From positions 1 through 64,000 of the forward strand of contig NZ_JAGQCY010000015.1 of NCBI RefSeq assembly GCF_024346455.1: 64,000 nucleotides of DNA, in the 5' to 3' direction. Each line of letters begins with the position of its first letter. Position 1 is the stretch's first letter. The translations under genes and the position numbers were made by a program. This stretch comes from Cyanobium sp. Aljojuca 7A6 (GTDB lineage: Bacteria; Cyanobacteriota; Cyanobacteriia; PCC-6307; Cyanobiaceae). This document shows, piece by piece, positions 26,150 through 34,628 of the stretch. Under the pieces are notes generated by a model. That model was not told the origin of the DNA. It made no database searches and saw only the letters and a list, made by a program, of their open reading frames with translations.

Positions 26150-27520
26150 ATGACCCCAGTGGCCACCGTTGCATCGCCCGGCGCCATCACGATCGATCTG
26201 CTGCTCAAGCACGACCGGCCCGTGCCCCGTTACACGAGCTACCCCACGGCTGCGGCCTTCCACGGGGGTGTCACGGCGGCCGATCTGGAGGCCCAGCTGG
26301 CCCGCCCCACGGACGAGGCGCTGTCGCTTTACGTGCATGTGCCCTTCTGCCGCAACGCCTGCTGGTTCTGCGGCTGCAACCGCATCACCACCGGCGCCGG
26401 TTCGAAGGTGGTGGGTCCCTACCTGGACGCCCTGGCCGCTGAACTGGAGCTGATCACGCGCCATTCCGCCCAGCGGCGACGCCTCGCCCAGCTCCATTGG
26501 GGCGGGGGCACCCCCAATTACCTGACGATCCCCGAGCGCGAGAGCCTCTGGCGGTTGATCGAGCGTCACTTCGATCTCGAGGACAACCTGGAGGCCTCCA
26601 TCGAAGTCAATCCGGAGGCCCTCAGCCGGGAGGACGTCGTTGCACTGCGCCGCCTGGGCTTCACCCGGATCAGCTTCGGCATACAGGATGCCGACCCCCT
26701 GGTGCAGCAGGCGGTGAATCGGGTGGTGCCGGTCGACCAGCTGCGCCGGGCCATGGCCTGGATGCGGGAGGCGGACTTCGACAGCGTCAACGTGGATCTG
26801 ATCTGCGGTCTGCCGCTCCAGACCCCGGAGCGTTTCGACGCCACCCTGGCGCTGGTTCAGGACCTGCGCCCCGATCGGGTGTCCCTGTTCTCCTTCGCTT
26901 ACCTCCCCGATCAGCTGCCCCTGCAGCGCAAGATCGCGCGCGAGGAGCTGCCCTCCCAGCGGCAGCGGCTGCAGATGCTGGAGAGTGCCGCCTCCCTTCT
27001 GGGTGGGTCTGGTTACGACGCCATCGGCATGGATCACTACGCCCTCTCAGGCGACAGCCTGGCCGTCGCGGCGCGGCAGGGGCGCCTGCACCGGAACTTC
27101 CAGGGCTACACCACTGGCGGGGAACTGGAGTTGCTGGGCGTGGGCCCCACGGCGATCAGCCAGTTCCCCGGCCTGTTCAGCCAGAACCAGCGTGGTCTGA
27201 AGGCCTACGCGGCCAGCATCGCCGCCGGGCAGCTGCCGGTGGAGCGGGGGCTGCTGGTCACCGATCCGGAGGTGCTGGAACGCCGCGAGCTGATCCGGGA
27301 GGTGATGTGCCATTTCCGGGTGGCGATCGAGCCGGATCGCTTCAGCCGCGAATGGGCCGATCTGACGCTGCTCGCCGACGATGGACTGGTGCGGCTGAGC
27401 CAGGTCGATGGCCGGGGCCTGGTGGAGGTGACCAACTCGGGCCGCTGGTTGATTCGCACCGTGGCGGCCGTGTTCGATCCCACCCAGCGCAGGGCGGCCT
27501 CCGGATCGCGGCTGATCTGA
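26150..27520 (+). CDS. hemN: Oxygen-independent coproporphyrinogen III dehydrogenase
   Basis: A 456-residue radical SAM enzyme converting coproporphyrinogen III to protoporphyrinogen IX without O2. The [4Fe-4S] cysteines are in YVHVPFCRNACWFCGC (CxxxCxxC) and the SAM motif is HWGGGTPNYL. PRYTSYPTAAAFH near the start is typical of HemN, and the family signature YDAIGMDHYAL follows later. With the upstream heme oxygenase it forms the second half of the micro-oxic tetrapyrrole set. Confidence 0.95.
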   Translation: MTPVATVASPGAITIDLLLKHDRPVPRYTSYPTAAAFHGGVTAADLEAQLARPTDEALSLYVHVPFCRNACWFCGCNRITTGAGSKVVGPYLDALAAELELITRHSAQRRRLAQLHWGGGTPNYLTIPERESLWRLIERHFDLEDNLEASIEVNPEALSREDVVALRRLGFTRISFGIQDADPLVQQAVNRVVPVDQLRRAMAWMREADFDSVNVDLICGLPLQTPERFDATLALVQDLRPDRVSLFSFAYLPDQLPLQRKIAREELPSQRQRLQMLESAASLLGGSGYDAIGMDHYALSGDSLAVAARQGRLHRNFQGYTTGGELELLGVGPTAISQFPGLFSQNQRGLKAYAASIAAGQLPVERGLLVTDPEVLERRELIREVMCHFRVAIEPDRFSREWADLTLLADDGLVRLSQVDGRGLVEVTNSGRWLIRTVAAVFDPTQRRAASGSRLI

Positions 27521-27527
27521 GCCGGCC

Positions 27528-28247
27528 TCAGAGCTCCAGCACGCAGTTGATCTTCAGCTCGAAGGGCACGGCGCTGGCGGGCAGCCTCAGCAACTGGGCC
27601 GTGAGGGAGGCCAGATCCTCGGGCTGGGTCATGGCCTCGGCGGGGAGTGCCGTCACCCGGGAGGCCATGCGGGTGTTCACCCAGCCTGGGCAGATCGCTG
27701 TCACCCGGATGCCAGCGTCCCAGCCCTCGATACGCATCGACTGGCACAGGGCCATCAGGGCAAACTTGCTGCAGGGGTACGCCGCCAGCGGCCCCTTCAC
27801 CCGCTGGCCGCTCATTGACACCAGGGTGATCACCCGGCCGTCGCCACTGGCCACCAGCGCCGGCCAGGCGGCCCTGGTCAGCCACCAGGGTCCCATCAGA
27901 TTCACGCGCCATAGCGCTTCGATCTCCTGCTCCTGGCCAGCCTCGAACAGCAGACCGACCCTGGAGAACACCCCGGCGCAGTGGATCAGCCCGTCGATGG
28001 CGCCGAACTGGGCCAGGGTCGCCGCCACCCAGGTGCTCGCCTGGCTGGGGTCGCCGGCGTCGTAGGCCTGCAGCAGCATCCGGTCGGGCTGCAGGCGGGA
28101 GGCCTCCCGGAGCGGGCCTTCCGGCAGACCGGCTGGATCCCGCACCCCCAGGCTGAGCCGATGCCCCTCGGCCAGGGCCCTTTCAGCGATGGCGCGGCCG
28201 ATGCCCCGGCTGGCGCCGCTGATCAACAGGGTGCGGGGCTGGGCCAC
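27528..28247 (-). CDS. Short-chain dehydrogenase/reductase
   Basis: A 239-residue classical SDR. Cofactor motif ISGASRGIGRA, structural HCAG, catalytic Ser in VSMSG, catalytic Tyr/Lys in YPCSK, and CPGWVNTRM after it. The Arg after the glycine motif suggests NADP(H). Substrate is unknown. It is convergent with hemN (7-bp gap). Confidence 0.9.
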   Translation of the reverse strand: MAQPRTLLISGASRGIGRAIAERALAEGHRLSLGVRDPAGLPEGPLREASRLQPDRMLLQAYDAGDPSQASTWVAATLAQFGAIDGLIHCAGVFSRVGLLFEAGQEQEIEALWRVNLMGPWWLTRAAWPALVASGDGRVITLVSMSGQRVKGPLAAYPCSKFALMALCQSMRIEGWDAGIRVTAICPGWVNTRMASRVTALPAEAMTQPEDLASLTAQLLRLPASAVPFELKINCVLEL

Positions 28248-28273
28248 GGCCGGCGCGTACGGGGGAGGTCATG

Positions 28274-28304
28274 AAAAAGGAGCCAGCCATCCCGGCCAGC
28301 TCCT
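28274..28304 (-). terminator. Rho-independent terminator after the PII gene
   Basis: On the minus strand a GC-rich hairpin (AGGAGCTGGCC, loop GGGAT, GGCTGGCTCCT, with a small internal mismatch) is followed by five T. It lies 33 bp past the PII stop and before the SDR gene. Confidence 0.75.
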
Positions 28305-28337
28305 GTTGATCGGCTCGCTGATGCTGGGGCCGCTTCT

Positions 28338-29026
<689 letters not shown>

Positions 29027-29349
29027 GGGATGGTGATGCAGCCGCTTGTGGGTGGGCCAGGGGTGTGGTGAACGCCAACAGGAGCGTCCTCCCCTTAACC
29101 GATGGTGGCGAAGGTGGCCTTTGGGAGAGCGTCTGGTCGTCGCTGGGGACGCAGGGTCATCCGCCGGGGGTCAAAGCATCGGGGGTTGGGTGAAATCGAT
29201 GAAATATCGAAGGCAACCTTCAGTGCAGGCGAAGCGGGGCCGTGTAGCGAAAATGACAAACCAGCCGTCCGGCCAGCGAACGGTCACAAAAAAGCCGGGA
29301 GAAACTCCCGGCGATGTGGGTTGATGGCTGACCGTTAGACCGACCCCAA
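29027..29349. other. Intergenic region between cpcB and the amt remnant
   Basis: About 320 bp. It contains the cpcB terminator at 29288-29312 and must hold the promoter of the amt-remnant/PII transcript. No NtcA site of the form GTAN8TAC and no riboswitch motif was found by eye. The small plus-strand open frames here show no family features. Confidence 0.5.
29288..29312 (-). terminator. Rho-independent terminator of cpcB
   Basis: On the minus strand a perfect 8-bp stem GCCGGGAG / CTCCCGGC with a TTT loop is followed by six T, 38 bp past the cpcB stop. It shows that cpcB is transcribed alone. Confidence 0.88.
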
Positions 29350-29868
29350 TCAGGCGACGGCCGCGGCGGCGCGATCGAAGTAGGTGCCCACTTCGGACAT
29401 CAGGGCCGCGCAGTCGCCCTGGGTGATGCCATTGCGATCGCCGGCGATGGCGATGGAAGCCTCCTTCATCTTGCGGATGCCTTCGGCCACGGAAGCGCCG
29501 GGGACGCCGAGGGCCAGGTAGGTCTCACGCAGACCGTTGAGGCAACGATCTTCCAGGACGGAAGCGTCACCGGTGAAGATCGCGTAGGTGATGTAGCGCA
29601 GAACGATCTCCATATCGCGCAGGCAGGCGGCCATGCGGCGATGGGTGTAAGCGTTGCCGCCGGGGGCGATCAGGGCCGGCTGCTGGTCGAACAGATCGCG
29701 GGCCGCGTTGGTGACGATCTTGGAGGCGTTGGAGGTGATGCGGTTGACGGTGTCCATCCGCTTGTTGCTCTCGGCCACCATGGCTCCCAGGGCATCGATC
29801 TGACCGGGGCTGAGGAATTCGCCGCGGGCATCGGCTTGGGCGACGAGCTTGGTGAAGGCGTCGAACAT
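29350..29868 (-). CDS. cpcB: C-phycocyanin beta subunit, solitary gene
   Basis: A 172-residue phycobiliprotein subunit of the phycobilisome rod. The chromophore cysteines are Cys82 ([12 protein letters not shown]) and Cys153 ([14 protein letters not shown]); Asn72, the usual methylation site, is in [11 protein letters not shown]. The end DRAAAAVA is typical. Unlike the normal cpcBA order, no cpcA follows: a strong terminator closes the transcript after cpcB. It may be an extra rod variant or a surplus copy used with a cpcA from elsewhere. Confidence 0.95.
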   Translation of the reverse strand: MFDAFTKLVAQADARGEFLSPGQIDALGAMVAESNKRMDTVNRITSNASKIVTNAARDLFDQQPALIAPGGNAYTHRRMAACLRDMEIVLRYITYAIFTGDASVLEDRCLNGLRETYLALGVPGASVAEGIRKMKEASIAIAGDRNGITQGDCAALMSEVGTYFDRAAAAVA

Positions 29869-29986
29869 GGGGTCGCTGGAAGGCGTGGATCAACCAACTT
29901 TAGGTTCGTAGTCCGTGCCGGTGCGAGGGCCGGGGTGGGTGTTGCCAAGGGGGTCTGTCTAGGCTGATCGGCCCCATTCCCCTTGC

Positions 29987-31282
29987 ATGGCCGGCTCCGT
30001 GTCTGAGCTTTTCGAGCCCCTGGACTGGGCGGCGCTGGCCTCCGAAGCGGCGCCAGTTCTGGCGACGCCGGCCTTCGTGGATCCCGCCGCAGGTCCCACC
30101 AGCGCCCAGGCCCAGCAGCGCCTTTTCGGCCGCCCGGCAGGGGAGATCCGCGTCACGCTGTACCGGGATCACCACGCTTGGTGCCCCTACTGCCAGAAGG
30201 TCTGGCTGTGGCTGGAGGAGCGGCGGATTCCTTATCGGATCCGCAAGGTGACGATGTTCTGCTATGGGCAGAAGGAGCCCTGGTACACCGACCTGGTGCG
30301 GGGCGGCATGCTGCCGGCCCTTGAGCTGGATGGCCGTCTGGTCACCGAGAGTGATCGCATTCTGGAGGTCCTTGAGACGGCCTTCGGTCCCCTGGGGCTG
30401 GGGATGAACGCGCGCGAGGCGCTTCCCCTGCGCCAGCTGGAGCGTCAGTTGTTCCGGGCCTGGTGCCAATGGCTCTGCGTCCCGAGCCGTGGCGCCGCTG
30501 AGGAGGCCCGGGGCCAGCAGGGCTTCGAGCGCTTCGCCGAACGCTTCGCGATCGCCCTCGCCGCCGACCCCGGACCGTTTCTGCTGGGGGACCTGGGCAC
30601 GGTGGACCTGATTTTCGTGCCCTACCTCGAGCGGATGAACGCCAGCCTGGCCTACTACAAGGGCTTCCTCCTCCGGGAGCGCTACCCCGCCATCGACCGC
30701 TGGTTCGACGCCCTTGAGCGGCGCTCCACCTACCTGGGCACCCAGAGCGACTTCCACACCCATGCCCACGACCTCCCTCCCCAGATGGGGGGCTGTCACG
30801 CCAGTGGCACGCCGGAGCAGCGGGATCTGGCCCAGCGGATCGACGCCGGCCCCTGGCCCGTGCTGGTCCACCCTGGAGCTGACCCCGAAACCAGCCAGCG
30901 CGAGCCGGCCGAGGCGGCGGGCGTGGCCCTGGCCAGGGTGCTGCGGCACCGGAACACCCTGCTGGCACGCAACCCCCTGGGCCCGGAAGGTCTGGATCGG
31001 GCGTTGCGCTGTGCGCTCACCCGCCTGATCACAGACAGGCCATGCCCACCACCGGCCGGGTCGGCCAGGGGGCTGCGCTACCTGCGTGATCGCATCAGCG
31101 TGCCCAGGGACATGCCGCTGCACGCCGCCCGTCTGCTGCGCCGATCCCTGGAGTTCACCGCCTGCCTGGATCCAGCCGATCCCTCGGCTCAGGGGGAGCC
31201 GATTCCGGTTCAGCATCGCCGCGACCAGGATCCGTCGCCCTTCCTGGCCGGTGCGAACCCCTCTGAAGCAGCGTCCCTCTAG
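29987..31282 (+). CDS. Glutathione S-transferase-like protein with C-terminal extension
   Basis: A 431-residue protein. Residues about 55-130 form a thioredoxin-like GST domain with a redox CPYC motif (DHHAWCPYCQKVWLWLEE) and TESDRILEVLE; residues about 150-260 resemble the helical GST C-terminal domain (DLGTVDLIFVPYLERM). The last 160 residues are an extension rich in Arg and Pro with no recognised domain. The CPYC site suggests omega/glutaredoxin-like chemistry such as deglutathionylation. It is separate from the divergent cpcB. Confidence 0.82.
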   Translation: MAGSVSELFEPLDWAALASEAAPVLATPAFVDPAAGPTSAQAQQRLFGRPAGEIRVTLYRDHHAWCPYCQKVWLWLEERRIPYRIRKVTMFCYGQKEPWYTDLVRGGMLPALELDGRLVTESDRILEVLETAFGPLGLGMNAREALPLRQLERQLFRAWCQWLCVPSRGAAEEARGQQGFERFAERFAIALAADPGPFLLGDLGTVDLIFVPYLERMNASLAYYKGFLLRERYPAIDRWFDALERRSTYLGTQSDFHTHAHDLPPQMGGCHASGTPEQRDLAQRIDAGPWPVLVHPGADPETSQREPAEAAGVALARVLRHRNTLLARNPLGPEGLDRALRCALTRLITDRPCPPPAGSARGLRYLRDRISVPRDMPLHAARLLRRSLEFTACLDPADPSAQGEPIPVQHRRDQDPSPFLAGANPSEAASL

Positions 31283-31308
31283 CGTGAGTTGTGAAGCTTG
31301 AGGTGGCC

Positions 31309-31887
31309 ATGGCACGTCCTCCGCGGCGCAGGCTCTCGGCGAAGAACGGCGCCATCCTGCCGGTGGCAACCCTCTCACTGCTGCTGGCCTGGTGCGCGCC
31401 ACCAGGCGCCCACGCCCTTGAGCTGGGGGGGCGCACCCAGTTCGTGCGGGCCCCCTGGAAAGTGGTCCTCACCAGCTACACCACCAATGTGGGCCAATCC
31501 CCGGCTGAGTACTTCTTCACCCTCAGCCTCGATGGGCAGGCGGGTGCTTCTCTCGGCGGCCTGACCATTCAGCAGACCCGCGGTGCCGACTGGCAATTCC
31601 CCTTCGCCGTCGAGCGGACCCGGGCCTTCCTGGGCGTTCCGCGCCGCGAGGGTCGTCCCATTCCGGTACGAGCCAGCTTCGAGCCTGCCTCCCGACTCTT
31701 CACCCTCAGCTTCCCTGAGCCCGTTCCCCCCGGCGCCACCGTCACGGTGTCCTTGCGGCCCTGGTTCAACCCCATCCAGGCCGATACCTACCTGTTTCAG
31801 GTGACGGCGATTCCCTTCGGCCCCAACCCCTTACCCAGTCCCGTGGGGGTGGGCACCCTGCGGATCTACCAGCCCAAGGACTGGTAA
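31309..31887 (+). CDS. DUF2808 family secreted protein
   Basis: About 192 residues from ATG 31309, which has GAGG eight bases upstream (the frame is open from GTG 31291). A signal peptide (AKNGAILPVATLSLLLAWCA ... HALE) is followed by a beta-rich domain with TSYTTNVGQSPAEYFFTL, GLTIQQTRGADW, VSLRPWFNPIQADTYLFQV and AIPFGPNPLPSPVGVGTL, the pattern of the cyanobacterial DUF2808 family. Periplasmic or exported; function unknown. Confidence 0.85.
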   Translation: MARPPRRRLSAKNGAILPVATLSLLLAWCAPPGAHALELGGRTQFVRAPWKVVLTSYTTNVGQSPAEYFFTLSLDGQAGASLGGLTIQQTRGADWQFPFAVERTRAFLGVPRREGRPIPVRASFEPASRLFTLSFPEPVPPGATVTVSLRPWFNPIQADTYLFQVTAIPFGPNPLPSPVGVGTLRIYQPKDW

Positions 31888-31932
31888 GAGGTCGGAGGGC
31901 GCCAGAATGGCGCTTCTTCGACGGCGTCAACG

Positions 31933-32211
31933 ATGCAGGCCAGCTGGAACGGAACGGTGATCGCCAGCAGCGAGGACATTGTGACGGTGGAAGGCAACGC
32001 CTATTTCCCGGCGGAGTCGCTGGATGCCGCCTGCATCCGGCCTTCGAGCCATCGCTCCGTCTGCGGCTGGAAAGGGGAAGCCCACTACTACGACCTGGTG
32101 GTGGACGGCAAGGAAAACGCCAATGCCGTCTGGTACTACCCGGAGCCGAAGCAGGCCGCCAGCAACATCCGTGGCCGGGTGGCCTTCTGGAAAGGGGTGA
32201 CGGTGCGCTGA
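31933..32211 (+). CDS. DUF427 family protein
   Basis: A 92-residue protein with the DUF427 pattern: ASWNGTVIASSEDIVTVEGN, YFPAESL, RSVCGWKGEAHYYDLVVDG and NAVWYYPEPKQAA, ending RGRVAFWKGV. It folds as a small beta barrel; function is not established. It lies 45 bp after the DUF2808 gene. Confidence 0.9.
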   Translation: MQASWNGTVIASSEDIVTVEGNAYFPAESLDAACIRPSSHRSVCGWKGEAHYYDLVVDGKENANAVWYYPEPKQAASNIRGRVAFWKGVTVR

Positions 32212-32224
32212 GACCCTCAGGTCC

Positions 32225-32539
32225 TCAGGTGCCGGGATAGCGCAGGGTGCGCCATTCGCCGCTCAGGGTGCTCACTTCCACGCCGATGCCCACCGGTCCT
32301 TGCACGGGGCCGAATTCTTCCTGCCACCAGTGCAGGGCCTCGCTCCAGGCCGCATCCAGGGACTCGTACAAGTCGTCAAGGATGGGATGGGGCTCACCCT
32401 GCTGATCCACCAGCCGGTAGGTCCGGCAGGACTGGGAATGGCCACGAACACGGGTCTGAGGTAAGGAGATCGCCACGTCTTGCCTCGATACAGGAATGGC
32501 ATTCTGCCCCCTGTGCCAGATCGGAACTGTCACCTTCAC
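32225..32539 (-). CDS. Hypothetical cyanobacterial protein
   Basis: About 104 residues from a GTG at 32539 (32533 is an alternative). The region SCRTYRLVDQQGEPHPILDD, LYESLDAAWSEALHWWQEEF and VGIGVEVSTLSGEWRTLRYP looks like a conserved small domain seen in picocyanobacteria, but I cannot name it. It follows the FAD monooxygenase gene by 17 bp and may be in the same transcript. Confidence 0.55.
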   Translation of the reverse strand: MKVTVPIWHRGQNAIPVSRQDVAISLPQTRVRGHSQSCRTYRLVDQQGEPHPILDDLYESLDAAWSEALHWWQEEFGPVQGPVGIGVEVSTLSGEWRTLRYPGT

Positions 32540-32556
32540 AACATCTTTCGGTGTCG

Positions 32557-33696
32557 CTACGGCAGATGGGCCCCGGCAGGGTCGCGGCTGGGGGGGCGTC
32601 TGCGGCCCGTGCGGTGGCTGACCTGGCGGCTGCGCTCCTGGTAGCGGTGCACCACCGGCAGCCTTTCGTCCTGATAACTCCGCAGGGCCAGCACGGGGGT
32701 GGCGGAGGCGCCGGGTGCGAGCCACGAGGCCAGGGCCACCGCATCTTCCAGTCCCGCCGTCATCCCCCGGGCCTGGGATGAGCTCATGGCATGGGCGGCG
32801 TCGCCGATCAGGGCCACCCGCCCCGCCACGAACGCCGGCAGGGGGTCGATGTCATACGACCAGTTCGCGACCACCCCTTCCGGGGCCGTGGCGCTGATGA
32901 TCGCGGCGGCATCGGCGGGAAGTTTGGCGAGGGCGGCGGCCGGCACCCCTTCCTCCAGCAGCTTCTGCCGGGTGCCGCGGTCGTCGGGGAGCGCCTCCTC
33001 CTGGAAGAAGCCCCAGTGGGTGCGTCCGTTCCCTTCCCCATCGGGGCCCAGATCGAAGAAGTTGGCGTAGATGCCCCGGCCACGGGCGTAGACGAAGAAA
33101 TCCCCGTTGCTGCAGAAGGTCTCGTCCGTCACCACCCCACGCCAGACCCGATCCCCGAGGTACTGCAAGCGGCGATCGGAGCGGAGCAGGGTGGCCACCT
33201 TGGAGAAGATCCCGTCGGCCCCGATCAGCAGATCGCCCGTCCATGGCGGGCCCTCGGCGAACCGCGCCTCAACGCCCGTGTCGCTCTGGCTCCAGCGGAC
33301 GAGCGAGCGACTGCCCTGGAAACAGGCGGGATCGAGATGGCGCCAGAGAGCGTCGAGGATGGCGCGGCGGTGAATCAGCAGCGACGGCAGGTCGCCGGCT
33401 TCCCGTTCGGCCGGGCTGGCTTCGATCAGATCACCCCTGAGGTTGCGGAAGACGAACCGCTGCACGGGATGGCCGCCGGCCAACAGGTCGTCCAGCAGGC
33501 CAGGGATGGCGGCCGCGGCCACCGCCTCGACGCCACTCTTGACCAGCAGGATGCCGCAACCTTCGGTGCGCAGCAGCGGTGAACGCTCAAACAGGGTGAC
33601 CCTGTGGCCCTTGCGCTGCAGGATCAAGGCGAGCAGCAGGCCGGAGCTGCCGGCCCCCACCACGGCGATGCGAAGGCCGGTGGGGGCGGAACTCAT
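32557..33696 (-). CDS. FAD-dependent monooxygenase (aromatic hydroxylase type)
   Basis: A 379-residue flavoprotein of the PHBH/UbiH superfamily. FAD motif VVGAGSSGLLLALILQRKGH, the DG motif DLLIGADGIFSKV, and the second FAD motif GRVALIGDAAHAMSSSQARG followed by LEDAVALA. No membrane anchor. Substrate unknown: candidates include aromatic rings or a carotenoid/quinone precursor. It overlaps the upstream TerB-like gene by four bases. Confidence 0.88.
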   Translation of the reverse strand: MSSAPTGLRIAVVGAGSSGLLLALILQRKGHRVTLFERSPLLRTEGCGILLVKSGVEAVAAAAIPGLLDDLLAGGHPVQRFVFRNLRGDLIEASPAEREAGDLPSLLIHRRAILDALWRHLDPACFQGSRSLVRWSQSDTGVEARFAEGPPWTGDLLIGADGIFSKVATLLRSDRRLQYLGDRVWRGVVTDETFCSNGDFFVYARGRGIYANFFDLGPDGEGNGRTHWGFFQEEALPDDRGTRQKLLEEGVPAAALAKLPADAAAIISATAPEGVVANWSYDIDPLPAFVAGRVALIGDAAHAMSSSQARGMTAGLEDAVALASWLAPGASATPVLALRSYQDERLPVVHRYQERSRQVSHRTGRRRPPSRDPAGAHLP

Positions 33697-34112
33697 GCGC
33701 TCACGGCAGGCTCCAGGATGCTGGCATGGAGGACGTCCATCACCGCGAGGACCTTGCTGGTTTCCTCCGGATCGAGGCGCAGGGTGGCGGCCAGGTCGGC
33801 GAGGATCTTCTGTTCCTGCTCCTGCAAAGGGCCGTCGGAGCGCATGATCTCCGCCGCCACGGCGTAGGCCGTGTGGCGCTGGCGGTCATCGAGCACGGCA
33901 GCGGCTTCCTCCATCAGCCCGATCGAACCCTTGGCCCGCAGGCCCTGAAGCAGGGTGTCCATCAGGGTGATCATGTCCTTGTCACTGCGTCCCCTGAAGG
34001 GGGCGCGGTAATCCAGGGCGTGGCGCAGGGCCCGAGTGCCCGCCATGGTGAGAGCGCCATCCCAGGAGACGGCGGCGAGAGCGACCGCGGCGAAGGCCGT
34101 AGGTGCGTCCAT
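33693..34112 (-). CDS. TerB-family-like helical protein (copy 2)
   Basis: About 139 residues from ATG 34112. The start PTAFAAVALAAVSWDGAL and the later ARQ-type helices (DRQRHTAYAVAAEIMRSDG, QEQEQKILADLAATLRLDP) parallel the TerB-like protein at 22325-22744, including length and the overlap with a downstream oxidoreductase. The two are clear paralogues by eye. Function unknown. Confidence 0.75.
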   Translation of the reverse strand: MDAPTAFAAVALAAVSWDGALTMAGTRALRHALDYRAPFRGRSDKDMITLMDTLLQGLRAKGSIGLMEEAAAVLDDRQRHTAYAVAAEIMRSDGPLQEQEQKILADLAATLRLDPEETSKVLAVMDVLHASILEPAVSA

Positions 34113-34222
34113 GAACAACGTCGAAAGCAGGAGAACACCCGTCATCGTTCGCCCCAGGGGTGCCTGTCAGTGGCCGATGTGACCGAATCCACGAAAGAGT
34201 CCCCGCCTCCGCTCTCCGATGC

Positions 34223-34489
34223 TCAGCGCTTGGAGGCCGAAGTCCCGCCGCTGCCGCTCTCCCGCCACAGCTTCAGATAGAGGGCATCGGGTTCCTGGTA
34301 GCGGGCCGGACGGCAGTCGTGCAGGCGGGCCAGCTGCTGCCAGCAGACGGTGCGCTGCACGTTCTTGAGGCTCTTGCCTTCCCGCACCAGCATCCCCATG
34401 GCCCGGCAGTAGGAGCCGTAGTGATCTTCGAGGTCCCTTAGTTCGGGGGATCCGTCGGCGGCAGGGAGCTGGTCGGCTGGAGGGCTCAT
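34223..34489 (-). CDS. Small cyanobacterial protein, DUF3136-like (copy 1)
   Basis: An 88-residue protein with the conserved block LEDHYGSYCRAMGMLVREGK, SLKNVQRTVCWQQLARLHDC and YQEPDALYLKLWRE. The same block occurs in the protein at 55331-55609. I recall this family as DUF3136, a short cyanobacterial family without known function; the name is from memory. Start ATG 34489. It follows the glnN terminator on the same strand and has its own transcription signals by implication. Confidence 0.75.
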   Translation of the reverse strand: MSPPADQLPAADGSPELRDLEDHYGSYCRAMGMLVREGKSLKNVQRTVCWQQLARLHDCRPARYQEPDALYLKLWRESGSGGTSASKR

Positions 34490-34578
34490 CGGTCGACTCC
34501 AGCACCTCCCCTGACGGCCCGACTGTGCCGAAGGGAACCAAGCGTGCAGAACGTGAGGTGCCGCCCGCCGGGAGGCCC

Positions 34579-34608
34579 AAAAAAAGGAGGGCCCCGTAAG
34601 GCCCTCCC
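34579..34608 (-). terminator. Rho-independent terminator of glnN
   Basis: On the minus strand, GGAGGGCC pairs with GGCCCTCC around a 6-base loop and is followed by seven T, 20 bp past the glnN stop. Confidence 0.88.
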
Positions 34609-34628
34609 GCTGCTGAGACCTGGGGGGC

